The position numbers were made by a program, and so were the translations under genes. The notes under the pieces are model-generated. The model was not told where the DNA came from and made no database searches. It worked only from the letters and a program-made list of their open reading frames with translations. Positions 25,386 to 34,149 of a stretch of 36,134 nt of DNA are shown piece after piece; the first letter of the stretch is position 1, and every line of letters begins with the position of its first letter. The stretch is from Deltaproteobacteria bacterium (GTDB lineage Bacteria > Desulfobacterota > Desulfarculia > Desulfarculales > Desulfarculaceae): assembly GCA_021811275.1 (NCBI GenBank), contig JAJZPI010000018.1, positions 1 through 36,134 on the forward strand, read 5' to 3'.

Positions 25386-25618
25386 GCCAATAAGCGTTCA
25401 AAGGCCAACCTTTAACGCTTTTGGGCATGCGGGCCGTGTATCCACCCCAGTCCACGAGTTGGCTGGGGACCCCGGGGGATGGCCCGTCGAGCGCGCCAGC
25501 GCTCACGAGGCAAGGCAAAACCGGGGGTTCCCACAAAGCTTGCTTTGTGAGGTCGAACCACGCCTTTGCCCTGCCGATCGGCGATCAAAGCCATGAATGG
25601 CTTTGATCGCTTATTGGC
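25386..25618. repeat. 233-bp element with near-identical inverted ends and internal hairpins
   Basis: The left end (25386-25407) and the reverse complement of the right end (25598-25618) share GCCAATAAGCG, then TCAAAG, then CCA, with one mismatch and one extra base. Each end also forms its own hairpin: left GCGTT/AACGC plus AAAGG/CCTTT (25394-25418, followed by TTTT), and right a 14-bp stem at 25581-25610. A third stem, CACAAAGC/GCTTTGTG, lies inside (25532-25549). There is no coding frame of note and no obvious target-site duplication. It may be a MITE-like non-autonomous element or a structured RNA. The rest of 25331-25798 holds no recognisable gene; an 8-bp direct repeat GTCAGTCT is at 25619 and 25633. 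Confidence 0.5.
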
Positions 25619-25798
25619 GTCAGTCTAGCGATGTCAGTCTTTGGGGAACCCACTTCACCGGCGGCACGGGATAAAAACCGGGGGCACGCTTTGAGGTGCT
25701 CGCGTAACCATATTATTTTAAAAGGCTTTGGGTGCCGCATCCGACCGGTTTTTAAAAAGAGCCTCCTGTTGTCTAAAGGGCTTCCCAACTCTTTGTTC

Positions 25799-27046
25799 TT
25801 ACGCCACCTCCTCGGCGGCGGGCGCTGACTCCTCGGCCAGGCCGAAGGCGTCGTGCAGGGCCCGCACGGCCAGCTCGGTGTATTTCTCATCGATGACGCA
25901 GGATATCTTGATCTCGCTGGTGTTGATCATCTGGATGTTGATGTTCTCGCGGGCCAGCGTGGTGAACATCTTGGTGGCCACTCCGGCGTGGTTGCGCATG
26001 CCGATGCCGATGATGGAGACTTTGGCGATGTTGGTGTCGCCCTTGACGTCCCTGGCCCCGATTTGGGGAGCAATCTCCTTGATCAGGCCCATGGCGCGGT
26101 CGAAGTCGGTCTTGGGCACGGTGAAGGTCAGATCGGTGGCGCCATCGGCGCTGGTGTTCTGGATGATGACATCGATGACGATGCCGGCTTGGCTGATGGG
26201 GGTGAAGAGCTTCATGGCCACGCCGGGCTGGTCGGGCACGCCCAAAACCTTGATGCGGGCCTCATTCTTGTTGTAAGCCACGCCGCTGACCATAAGCTTT
26301 TCGTCGATGTGGGTCTCGGGGACCACCATGGTGCCCTCCCGGTCGGTAAAGGTGGAGCGAACGTGGACCTTGACCCCGAATTTCGCGGCCAGGGCCACGG
26401 AGCGGATATCAAGCACCTTGGCCCCCAGGGAGGCCATTTCCAGCATCTCCTCGTAGCAGATCTGCTTGAGCTTGCGCGCGGCTGGCACCACGTTGGGGTC
26501 GGTGGTGAACACGCCCTCCACGTCGGTGTAAATCTCGCACACCTCGGCGTTCAATGCCCCCGCCAAGGCCACGGCCGAGGTGTCGCTGCCGCCCCGGCCA
26601 AGGGTGGTCACGTCGCCGGTATCCTCGTCCACGCCCTGGAAGCCGGCCACCACCACCACCCGGCCCCTGGTCAGGAGATCGCGGATGCGCTCGGTGGCGA
26701 TGTGGTTTATGCGCGCCCGGCCGAACATGCGGTCAGTGAGGATGGCGGCCTGGAAGCCCAGCAGCGAGCGGGCGGTCATGCCCAGGTCGCGGGCGGCCAT
26801 GCCGAACAGGGCCACCGACTGCTGCTCGCCGGTGGCCATGAGCACATCCAACTCGCGGGGGTCGGGATCGGGGCTGATCTGGTGCGCCAGCTCGATCAAC
26901 GAATTGGTGACTCCGGCCATGGCCGAGAGCACCACCACCATGTGGTGGCCCTGGTCCACGTAGGACTTGACCTTGGCGGCGACGTTCTTGATGCGCTCAA
27001 TGGTGCCCACCGAGGTGCCGCCGTATTTCTGCACAATGAGAGCCAT
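25799..27046 (-). CDS. lysC: Aspartate kinase
   Basis: A 415-residue aspartokinase, typical in length for the monofunctional type. It starts MALIVQKYGGTSVG, the signature motif with the catalytic Lys. LLTRGRVVVVAGFQG, TTLGRGGSDTSAVALA and EIYTDVEGVFTTDPNVV are the kinase-domain motifs. From about residue 265 two ACT domains follow (VSGVAYNKNEARIKVLGVPD, then VSIIGIGMRNHAGVA), the site of feedback inhibition by lysine and/or threonine. ATG 27046 fits the family start and has TGGAGA upstream; the longer frame to 27205 lies inside tsaE. It phosphorylates aspartate, the first step to lysine, threonine and methionine. It is the last gene of the nnr-tsaE-lysC operon, 17 bp after tsaE. Confidence 0.97.
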   Translation of the reverse strand: MALIVQKYGGTSVGTIERIKNVAAKVKSYVDQGHHMVVVLSAMAGVTNSLIELAHQISPDPDPRELDVLMATGEQQSVALFGMAARDLGMTARSLLGFQAAILTDRMFGRARINHIATERIRDLLTRGRVVVVAGFQGVDEDTGDVTTLGRGGSDTSAVALAGALNAEVCEIYTDVEGVFTTDPNVVPAARKLKQICYEEMLEMASLGAKVLDIRSVALAAKFGVKVHVRSTFTDREGTMVVPETHIDEKLMVSGVAYNKNEARIKVLGVPDQPGVAMKLFTPISQAGIVIDVIIQNTSADGATDLTFTVPKTDFDRAMGLIKEIAPQIGARDVKGDTNIAKVSIIGIGMRNHAGVATKMFTTLARENINIQMINTSEIKISCVIDEKYTELAVRALHDAFGLAEESAPAAEEVA

Positions 27047-27063
27047 GCGCTGGTTCTCCAGGG

Positions 27064-27549
27064 TTAAGGGTTGAAGGCCCGGCGCAGGCGATCCAGAATC
27101 CGCGCCGGTCCGGTCATGCGCGCCCAGCGGGAGACCTCGCCCTCGGGAGCAAGGCTTACCCGGAGCGCCTCCTCCGGCCAGACCTCGCCGGCCATCTCCG
27201 GCCACTCCACCGCCAGCACCCCGCCGGCCGCCTCCTCCAGCATCTCCAGCTCGGCCGCGGCCTCGGCGTCCAGGCGGTAGAGGTCGGCGTGGAAGAAATC
27301 CACCCGGCCGGGATAGACGTTGAGCAGGGTGAAGGTCGGGCTCACAATGGCGTAGGCGTTGTCCACTCCCAGCCCTCTTGCCAGCCCACGGGCGAACACC
27401 GTCTTGCCCGCGCCCAACTCTCCCGTGAGCAGCACCACGTCGCCCGGCCCCAGCAGGCCGCCCAGGGCTCGGCCCAGGGCCATGGTGTTGGCCTCGGAGG
27501 CGAGCAGCATTTCCAGCCGCTCCCGCGCCGGGTCAGGAGGGTGTGTCAT
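27064..27549 (-). CDS. tsaE: tRNA threonylcarbamoyladenosine biosynthesis ATPase TsaE
   Basis: A 161-residue P-loop protein. Walker A is GELGAGKTVFARGLARGL, followed by the family stretch IVSPTFTLLNVYPGRVDFFH, DLYRLD and VEWPEMAGEVWPEE. TsaE works with TsaB and TsaD to make the t6A37 modification of ANN-decoding tRNAs. ATG 27549 starts MTHPPDPARERLEML and has GGAGG about ten bases upstream. The start is 25 bp after the nnr stop, and the nnr-tsaE order is common in bacteria. Confidence 0.95.
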   Translation of the reverse strand: MTHPPDPARERLEMLLASEANTMALGRALGGLLGPGDVVLLTGELGAGKTVFARGLARGLGVDNAYAIVSPTFTLLNVYPGRVDFFHADLYRLDAEAAAELEMLEEAAGGVLAVEWPEMAGEVWPEEALRVSLAPEGEVSRWARMTGPARILDRLRRAFNP

Positions 27550-27574
27550 TTCCGGTCCCTCCGGGCGAAGGCGC

Positions 27575-29143
27575 TCATTGCTCTTCCTCCTCCTGGTCCG
27601 TTTCCAGGGCGGCGAAGGCTGGCGGCAGGTAGTCCAGCAGCTCCTCGGCGGCCAGGCCCCGCAAACCATAGTCGGCGGCGGCCAAGTCGGCGGCCAGGCC
27701 GTGGAGGTATACTCCGGCCAGAGCCGCCTCCAGGGCGGTCAACCCCTGGGCCAGCAGGCCCCCGATCAGGCCGGTGAGCACGTCGCCGCTGCCGCCGCTG
27801 GCCAGGAGCTGGTTGCCGGTGGGGTTGATCCAGGCCGCGCCCACCGGCGAGGCCACCACCGTGCGCGCTCCCTTGAGCACGGCCACCGTTCCGGACGACT
27901 CGGCCAGGCGGCGGACGGCGGCCAGGCGGTCGGCCTGCACCTCGGCCACGGGGCAGCCCAGGAGCCGGGCCGCCTCGCCGGGGTGGGGGGTGATCACCGC
28001 CTCGCCGGCGGCGATGACCTTTGGCGTGAGGTTCCCAGCCAGGGCGTTCAAGCCGTCGGCGTCCACCACCACCGGCGCGGTCTGCTTGGCCAGCAGCCCG
28101 CGCGCCAGCGCCCTGGTTTCCTCGGCCTGACCCAGGCCAGGGCCGATGGCCAGGGCCGAGCGCCGCCCGGCCAGCTCCAGGAGCACCGGCAGGGCCTTCA
28201 AGGAGAGGGCGCCCTCGCTGGTCTGGGGCAGCGGCTGGGTCATGGCCGCCGTGAGTTTCATCTCGGCCACGGCGTTCAAGCCCTCGGGCAGGGCCGCCGT
28301 CACCAGGCCCGCCCCGGCCCGCACCCCGGCCATGGCCATCAGACAGGCCGCGCCGGAAAAGCCCACCGAGCCGCCCACCGTGAGCAGATGCCCGAAGCTG
28401 CCCTTGTGCGCGCCGAGACCGCGTTCGTTCAGGCAGGCCGCAGCCTGATCGGCGGTGAGCAGCCGGCAATCGATTCCCAGCCCATCGACGACCGCCGGCG
28501 GGATGCCGATCTCCACCACGGACAGCTCACCCACGTATTCGCCCGGTTCCAGGACCAGGCCCGCCTTCATCAGGCCGAAGGTGGCGGTCAGGTCCGCCCG
28601 CACCGCCTTGCCCAGGGGGACTCCCGTGTCGGCGCAGAGCCCGCTGGGGATGTCGACCGCCAGCACCGGCCGGCCCAGGTCGTTTATAAGCTCGATGGCC
28701 CTGGCGTAGAGCCCTCGCACCGGCGAGTTGAGCCCGGTGCCCAGGAGCGCGTCCAGGTAGAAATCATGGCCGGCCATGGCCCCCAGGTGGCGGTCGAAGG
28801 CCGCCTCGTCGGCAATCTCCACCACCTCCACCCCGCAGGCCTTGGCCACCTCCAGGTTGGTGCGCGCGTCGCCCTCGACCTGCTCGCCCCGGCAAAAGAG
28901 GTAGGCCGTGCAGACCGCGCCGCGGCCGGCCAGGATGCGGCAGATGGCCAGGCCGTCGCCACCGTTGTTGCCCCGGCCGCAGAAGGCGGCCAGGTCGAGG
29001 CCCTCGGCCTCGCCCACCGCCTCCATGAGCACCCGCGCCGCGCCCTGGGCCGCGTTCTCCATGAGCACGATGCCCGGCAGGCCCACCTCCTCGATGGTCC
29101 GTCGGTCCGCCTCGCGCATCTGCGCCGCCGTGGCTATGAGCAT
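27575..29143 (-). CDS. nnr: Bifunctional NAD(P)HX epimerase / ADP-dependent dehydratase
   Basis: A 522-residue fusion that repairs hydrated NADH and NADPH. The N-terminal YjeF_N epimerase (about 1-215) shows MREADRRTIEEVGLPGIVLM, CGRGNNGGDGLAICRIL and VLAVDIPSGLCADTG. The C-terminal carbohydrate-kinase-like dehydratase (about 235-510) shows GSFGHLLTVGGSVGFSGAAC, AIGPGLGQAEETRALARGLL, VITPHPGEAARLLG and NPTGNQLLASGGSGDVLTG. The acidic tail DQEEEEQ ends the protein. AAAGGAG lies six bases before the ATG. First gene of the operon with tsaE and lysC. Confidence 0.96.
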   Translation of the reverse strand: MLIATAAQMREADRRTIEEVGLPGIVLMENAAQGAARVLMEAVGEAEGLDLAAFCGRGNNGGDGLAICRILAGRGAVCTAYLFCRGEQVEGDARTNLEVAKACGVEVVEIADEAAFDRHLGAMAGHDFYLDALLGTGLNSPVRGLYARAIELINDLGRPVLAVDIPSGLCADTGVPLGKAVRADLTATFGLMKAGLVLEPGEYVGELSVVEIGIPPAVVDGLGIDCRLLTADQAAACLNERGLGAHKGSFGHLLTVGGSVGFSGAACLMAMAGVRAGAGLVTAALPEGLNAVAEMKLTAAMTQPLPQTSEGALSLKALPVLLELAGRRSALAIGPGLGQAEETRALARGLLAKQTAPVVVDADGLNALAGNLTPKVIAAGEAVITPHPGEAARLLGCPVAEVQADRLAAVRRLAESSGTVAVLKGARTVVASPVGAAWINPTGNQLLASGGSGDVLTGLIGGLLAQGLTALEAALAGVYLHGLAADLAAADYGLRGLAAEELLDYLPPAFAALETDQEEEEQ

Positions 29144-29215
29144 GGTCGCTCCTTTCGAGGGGGTTGGGATACCCGTTTTTGAAAAAAGCGGTCGCGGGGG
29201 ATGACGTGCTGTTAA

Positions 29216-29246
29216 ATAATTGTCTGCTGAAGGCCCTGGGGGTCAA
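29216..29246 (-). promoter_or_regulatory. Candidate promoter of the nnr operon
   Basis: On the minus strand TTGACC (29246-29241) is followed, after 19 bases, by AATTAT (29221-29216). This is a weak match with a long spacer, but it lies in the AT-rich block about 75 bases before the nnr start. Confidence 0.3.
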
Positions 29247-29256
29247 CTGCCATATT

Positions 29257-29742
29257 CTATCCTAAGTACCATTCAAGCAATGACAGCGCCAGCCTACGTT
29301 GAACCTCGTGATCAACGTGACCACAAAACGAGGGTGCGCGGAGGGGTCTTTCCGTCGCAGAAGGGCCTGAAGGCAAGACGGGGGACCCGTTGGCGTCGCT
29401 GAAGTCCGGCAAGCCGGGGTGGTGGCCGGCGACGGCGAAGGCCAGCAGGGTGCCAAGGTCTCCGAGCCGCCGAGAGGCCCAAAGGGCCCCTGCCGTGGAG
29501 TGATCCGCCCCGCTGGGGCCCTCACGGGCGGCGTCAGGCCCCAGCGCCGCGGCCTTGGCCAACATTTCCTGGAAAGCCTGGCCGTATTTGCCCTGGTCCT
29601 GCCAGAGGCCGGCCGGATGAGCCAGGCCCTGGCCGTGGAAGGCTTCGGCGAACTCTAACGTCAGGTCACCCACGCTCCGCAGGGGCTCTTCCAGTCCATG
29701 CCGGCGGAGAGTTTCTGCATCTCCAAACGCGAAATGGGCCAT
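29257..29742 (-). pseudogene. Remnant of a Cas3-type HD nuclease domain
   Basis: A frame of 161 codons from the Met at 29742. It reads like the start of Cas3 proteins: AHFAF, then EEPLRSVGDLTLEFAEAF, AGLWQDQGKYGQAFQEML, GADHSTAGALWA and LLAFAVAGHHPGLPDF. In working Cas3 HD domains these are AHS, EEHL, GLxHDLGKY, DHSxAGA and GHH. Here the EEHL histidine is a proline (residue 20) and the HD histidine is a glutamine (residue 48), while His3, His81 and His107-108 remain. After GLPDF the similarity stops, and no helicase or other cas gene or CRISPR repeat is nearby. There is no ribosome binding site; the frame continues upstream to 30018 without domain character. Most likely a dead fragment of a lost CRISPR-Cas locus. 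Confidence 0.55.
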
Positions 29743-30312
29743 ACGCCGTTCTGGGGCCAAAATCCTTCCCTCACGGTCTGACGAGATCAGGATACCGTTC
29801 AGGGCCTTACTATTGAAGCATCTTTTCCGCCTGAAGGCTTTCAACCAAAATCCCGTTCCCAAGATCATAACTTGATCCACAGATTTGGTTGAGCCAAGGG
29901 CCAGGACATGCCAGCCAGGCTTGGTTGACTCCGGTGAGACCGGGACCGCCACGGCCTTGCCGCCAACCAACCGCCTCACCGGCAAGGGAGGGGGCACCGC
30001 CGGGAGGCGACCGCGCAAGAGGCATGGGCCAGGACTCCATGCTATAGATGATCATGGATGATCTTGGCGGCTTTTTGTGGGTCCGCCGGCCCGGTTCGCC
30101 ACCTCGGCGATGATCCGCCTCTTCGTTCTGGAGGGGCCGCTTTTGGCAAACGCTTGTTTGGAAGCCCCGGGCCGCCCGTCCGCGCTTGCCACGCGATTCG
30201 CGCCGGGACTGGTTTAACGCCATGGCCCTCTCGGTAGCGACCTTGCCGCCCCGAGGAGCGGGCGATCATCAGGTTGGCCGTTTGATCGCTTGTCCACAAA
30301 CACCAAGGGGGA
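29743..30312. other. Stretch without a recognisable gene
   Basis: Between the Cas3-like remnant and the CPBP protease gene only short, mutually overlapping frames exist. One, on the minus strand at 30042-30299 (85 codons, ending DPQKAAKIIHDHL), looks slightly protein-like but matches nothing I know. No RNA gene, repeat array or terminator was seen. Together with the remnant it looks like decayed accessory DNA. Confidence 0.3.
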
Positions 30313-31110
30313 TCACAACGTTGATTGACAGCCCCGTGGCCAGAGCGACAAGGCGCATATCACGGCCAGAACCGCCAGCCCGGCGCCGCCCCCCAGGCCG
30401 AGGACAAGGTCGCTGCCGCCGGTGGAGAGAATCCGAGGCAGGTCGTAAAAGGCGTTGACGACGCCGTGGAAAAGGGCGGGGGCCAGCACCGACCCAGACT
30501 TGAGCCTGAGGCGGACCATCAGGGGGGTGGCCAGGGTGGTCATCGCCACCATCATGAAGACCCCGGCCACGGGGTGCTGCGGGTAGTTTAGGCCTTGCAG
30601 GATCAACGGGGCATGCCAAAGGCCCCAGACGACGCCTATGGTCAGAGACGCGCGGCGGAAGCCGAGAAAGCCCAGCTCCCGCAGCAGAAACCCGCGCCAA
30701 CCCACCTCCTCGCCCAGGGCCGCCAGCAAGTTGATCGTGCCGCCGGCGAAAAGCCCCTTAAGAAAAATGATCAGCAGGGGGTGCACGGGCACCAGGCTGC
30801 GCAACGCCTCCGGGGACGCATTTGGGGGGGTGATATGGGCGATCATCTCCGCCCGGCCCAGGACCAGCCCCACCCCCGGGACCAGGAGGCCGGCCAGCCA
30901 GGTGGCGAGGATCAGGAGCGCGGGCAGCAGCCAGGCGACCAGGAACCAGCGGTTGGGACGCAGGCGCAACCCCAGCGAACCTCGCAGGGGGCTTTTCAGA
31001 ACGGCCTTCTGGGTAACGACGGCCATGGTGGCGGGCATGAACATGTAGGCGATGGACAGGCCTATGCCGGCCGGCGACTTGAGCCCGTATCCCTCCAGCC
31101 ATATCACCAA
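30313..31110 (-). CDS. CPBP-family intramembrane metalloprotease
   Basis: At least 265 residues with several hydrophobic helices. The three CPBP (CAAX protease and bacteriocin-processing) motifs are present: LGEEVGWRGFLLRE (motif 1, EExxxR), GVVWGLWHAPLIL (motif 2) and ALFHGVVNAFYDL (motif 3). The coordinates use a TTG at 31110, but in the same frame another 23 or more codons upstream (LRPELKGTAWFLGLTFAG) look like a genuine first helix, with no ATG, GTG or TTG before them. A CTG at 31179 behind GGGAGG is possible, as is a sequence error near an out-of-frame ATG at 31187. It follows the ABC exporter gene on the same strand. In this setting it may process the exported peptide or give immunity (inference). 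Confidence 0.85.
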   Translation of the reverse strand: MVIWLEGYGLKSPAGIGLSIAYMFMPATMAVVTQKAVLKSPLRGSLGLRLRPNRWFLVAWLLPALLILATWLAGLLVPGVGLVLGRAEMIAHITPPNASPEALRSLVPVHPLLIIFLKGLFAGGTINLLAALGEEVGWRGFLLRELGFLGFRRASLTIGVVWGLWHAPLILQGLNYPQHPVAGVFMMVAMTTLATPLMVRLRLKSGSVLAPALFHGVVNAFYDLPRILSTGGSDLVLGLGGGAGLAVLAVICALSLWPRGCQSTL

Positions 31111-31204
31111 GGCCAGCAGCCAGCTGCCGGCAAAGGTCAGTCCCAGGAACCAGGCGGTGCCCTTTAGTTCCGGACGCAGGGGCTCATCTCCCTCCCGGTC
31201 CTTT

Positions 31205-34123
31205 TCAGGCCAGTTGGCGCTTAGCCAGTTCGGCGAAAATTCCTCCGCCCGCCATCAGCTGGGAGTAGGTGCCTTCCTCGCGTATGCGTCCCCGCTCCAG
31301 GACCAGGATGCGGTCGGCGTTGACTATGGTGCTGAGGCGATGGGCGATGACCAGACGTGTGGCCTTGAGGCCCTCCAGGCTTCGGCTCACCAGCGCCTGG
31401 GTGCGGTTGTCCAAGGCACTGGTGGCCTCGTCGAAGATGATGATCCGGGGCTTGCGCACCAAAGCGCGGGCTATGAGCAGCCGCTGCCGCTGCCCGCCGG
31501 AGAGGGTGCTGCCCCCCTCGCTGACCACGGTGTGCATGCCCATGGGCATGTTCCTGATGTCCTCGTCCAAGCCAGCCATGGCCGCCGCCTCCCAGGCCGC
31601 GTCCTGGCCCAGGGGGGCCGAGCCGACGATGTTGGAGAAGATGTCGCCGGTCATCACGGTGGCGTTCTGCAGGACCACCCCGATCTGGCGGCGCACCTCG
31701 GTTACGTCCACCGCGGCCAGATCGAATTGATCGTAGTAGACGGTGCCCTGCTCGGGCTGGTCGAAACCCAACAGCAGGCGCAGCAGGGTGGATTTTCCCG
31801 ACCCGGAGGGGCCGACCAGGGCCACGAACTCACCCGGCCGCAGGGTCAGCGACACGTCGTCCAGGATGGGGGGGCCCTCGGGGGCGTAGCGAAAAGACAC
31901 GTGGTTGAGCTCCACCCGGCCCTGCAACTGGCCGGGACGGCCCTTTGTCTCGTCCACCTCGGGGATGGTCTCCACGATGGGCTTCAGGCGCTCGAAGTAA
32001 GGCACCACGTTGAGAGTGGAAACCAGGGCCGCGCTGACCTGGATTGCCGAGGTCAGCATGATGGTGAAGGCGCTGTTGAAGGCCAAAAAGTCGCCTGAGG
32101 CGATGGCCCCCCGGTCCTCTAGGAAAACTATCCAGGCGAACAGCACCCCGCTGGAGAGCACCGGGACGGCGGCGTTGAACGCCGCCAGCCGATTGGCTAT
32201 GCCGCCGCTCTTCATGGCGAGGGTCTTCTGCCGGGTGAACTGCTCGGCCCAGATGGCGAAGGCCCGGTTCTCGGCCCCGGCCAGTCGAAGTTTGCCCAGT
32301 CCAACGATGAGTTGCTGCACCAGGGAGGATATTTTCCCCTGCAGGGTGATGGACTCGCGCTGATAGGTCAGCTGGCGCAAGCTGGCCAACGTGGTGTAGG
32401 CCATGGCCAGGAGCATGAGCGCCACGCCCAGGAGAGAAAGCTTCCAGCTGTAGTAGAACATCAGGATCAGGTTCACTACCGAGAAGAGGCTTCCCATGAC
32501 GGTCGTGGCCACAGTCCCGGAAATGAGGCGACGGATGGCGTTGATCCCCAGGGCGCGCAGGGCCAGGTCGCCGGTTGAGTAGCCGCGGAAGAAAGAGGCG
32601 GGCAGGGCCATGAGCCGGTCCCACAAGGCCGACTGTACGGCGTAGTCCATCTTGCCCTCGATGCGCAGGGTGGCCAAGTTCCGCACGAAGGTGAAGGCCG
32701 CCGACGCCAGGTAGCCCACTAGAAGAATGACGGTCAGTTGCAGCATGTACCCCCTGGCGGCATAGGGGATGATGTCGGAGTAGATGATGCCCGTGGCCAG
32801 CGGCGTCAGCAGACCCAGCAGGCCCACCAAGGCCGCCATCCAAAAAAGCAGGCGCATGTCCCCGGCCAGCCCCTGCGCCCCGAAACGCCATACATCACGG
32901 CCGCTCAGGACCCGCTGCGGAAAGGGTCGATAGAAGGTGACGGCGAAAGGGTCCAGGGATTGGGCCGTCTCGGCGGTGATCGGCCGCGCCGCGCCGTCAC
33001 CCGGCTCCACCATCTGATATGAGCCGGAGGAAACCGGCAGGAGAGCGACTGGCCTCAGCTGCGGGCCCACGAAGCCCAACATGGGCCCGGCGTCCTGGGT
33101 CCACCAGCGCCTCTTGAGCGCCACGCGGCGCATCTTTATCCCGGATATGCGGGCCAGCTCCTCCAAGGGGTCCGCCAGTACGGCCCCGGCCTTTACCGGC
33201 GGGGGCTGTTTGAAGTCCAGTCCCAGGCGCTCCCCCACCATCCGGCAAGCGGCCAGGAGGCTGTCCTCCATGTCCATGTCCTTGGCGGCGAATGACCGCT
33301 TGCCCCCCAGCACCGACGAGAGTTGGGAATATGCCTTATCCAGAAGGGCCTCGTCCCGCCGGGACTGGTCCTCCAGGCGGGCCTTGCGGCCTTGGTTGTC
33401 CTTGAAGAACTGACCCCTCAAGCGGGCCGAGGCGGTTTCCAGCAGCCCGGACAATCCCTGCCACGAGGGGTCGCGGGCAAGCCATTGCCGGGTGCCCAGG
33501 CAGCGCAAGCGGCTGTCGTCACCAGCCCGCACCCAAGCACCGGAGGCCATGGGCAGGCTGGCGCCGGGAAGAAGCGGTTCAAGCCCCTCATCGGCCAGGG
33601 GTCTGAGCACACCCTCCAGGGTTTCGACCCAAATCACGCCGTCGGCGCAGCGCGCCCCGCCGCCCTGGGCCAGGGAGGTCTCGCCCTCGGAAGGCAAGGG
33701 GTCCATTCCCGCCGGCGGTTCGGTGTCCGCGACCAGGGCCGCCCACAACGCGCCGATGACGCTGTCCAGCAGCCACAGGACCGGATCCTCTCCATCCGGT
33801 CGCCGGGCCAGCTCCTGAAGGTCCCTCCAGCTTAGGCTCAACAGCCGCGTCGCCGCATCGGGCACCAAAACAATTCCGGCCGAGCCTTGCTCCAGTGCGT
33901 GGGGCAGGCCCGCCAGCGCTTGGCCCTGCTCGGCCCGGCCCAGGAAACGCGTGTTGCCGGCGGGCTTGCCGTTGCTCAAGGAGGCGACGAGGAGATCCCC
34001 GCCGCCCGACGCCAGCAACAGGATGCATCGGGGGTCGTCAAGGAGCAAGGGACGGCCGGCGGGCGCCGTCAGCTCCGAGCCCCGGCTTTCCCAGAAGGCT
34101 GCTTGTTCCGGTGTCAGTGGCAA
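31205..34123 (-). CDS. NHLM/NHLP bacteriocin-type ABC exporter, ATP-binding/permease subunit
   Basis: About 972 residues, assuming TTG 34123, 26 bases after the upstream stop. The open frame continues to 34297 inside the upstream gene. Residues 1 to about 390 form a long cytoplasmic region lacking a C39 cysteine protease but ending LEELARISGIKMRRVALK and DPFAVTFYRPFPQRVLSGRD, as in the second ABC protein of NHLM systems. The membrane domain (six helices, about 400-670) follows. The ATPase has Walker A LVGPSGSGKSTLLRLLLGF (near 770), signature LSGGQRQRLLIARALVRKP (near 872) and IIIFDEATSALD. It should pair with the peptidase-ABC protein upstream to export a ribosomally made peptide. Confidence 0.88.
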   Translation of the reverse strand: MPLTPEQAAFWESRGSELTAPAGRPLLLDDPRCILLLASGGGDLLVASLSNGKPAGNTRFLGRAEQGQALAGLPHALEQGSAGIVLVPDAATRLLSLSWRDLQELARRPDGEDPVLWLLDSVIGALWAALVADTEPPAGMDPLPSEGETSLAQGGGARCADGVIWVETLEGVLRPLADEGLEPLLPGASLPMASGAWVRAGDDSRLRCLGTRQWLARDPSWQGLSGLLETASARLRGQFFKDNQGRKARLEDQSRRDEALLDKAYSQLSSVLGGKRSFAAKDMDMEDSLLAACRMVGERLGLDFKQPPPVKAGAVLADPLEELARISGIKMRRVALKRRWWTQDAGPMLGFVGPQLRPVALLPVSSGSYQMVEPGDGAARPITAETAQSLDPFAVTFYRPFPQRVLSGRDVWRFGAQGLAGDMRLLFWMAALVGLLGLLTPLATGIIYSDIIPYAARGYMLQLTVILLVGYLASAAFTFVRNLATLRIEGKMDYAVQSALWDRLMALPASFFRGYSTGDLALRALGINAIRRLISGTVATTVMGSLFSVVNLILMFYYSWKLSLLGVALMLLAMAYTTLASLRQLTYQRESITLQGKISSLVQQLIVGLGKLRLAGAENRAFAIWAEQFTRQKTLAMKSGGIANRLAAFNAAVPVLSSGVLFAWIVFLEDRGAIASGDFLAFNSAFTIMLTSAIQVSAALVSTLNVVPYFERLKPIVETIPEVDETKGRPGQLQGRVELNHVSFRYAPEGPPILDDVSLTLRPGEFVALVGPSGSGKSTLLRLLLGFDQPEQGTVYYDQFDLAAVDVTEVRRQIGVVLQNATVMTGDIFSNIVGSAPLGQDAAWEAAAMAGLDEDIRNMPMGMHTVVSEGGSTLSGGQRQRLLIARALVRKPRIIIFDEATSALDNRTQALVSRSLEGLKATRLVIAHRLSTIVNADRILVLERGRIREEGTYSQLMAGGGIFAELAKRQLA

Positions 34124-34149
34124 GCGGTCGTTCGCTCCCAGGCCTCGTC

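Noticed and set aside
25394-25422. Hairpin with TTTT as a plus-strand terminator
   Set aside because: No plus-strand gene ends nearby upstream (the last ends at 24414 and a minus gene lies between); it is better explained as part of the inverted-end element.
27359-29182. 607-codon open frame opposite nnr and tsaE
   Set aside because: The genes on the minus strand are clear family members; the antisense translation is rich in Gln, Gly and His with no motif.
29743-30312. CRISPR array near the Cas3-like remnant
   Set aside because: No regularly spaced repeats of 25-40 bases are present anywhere in the interval.
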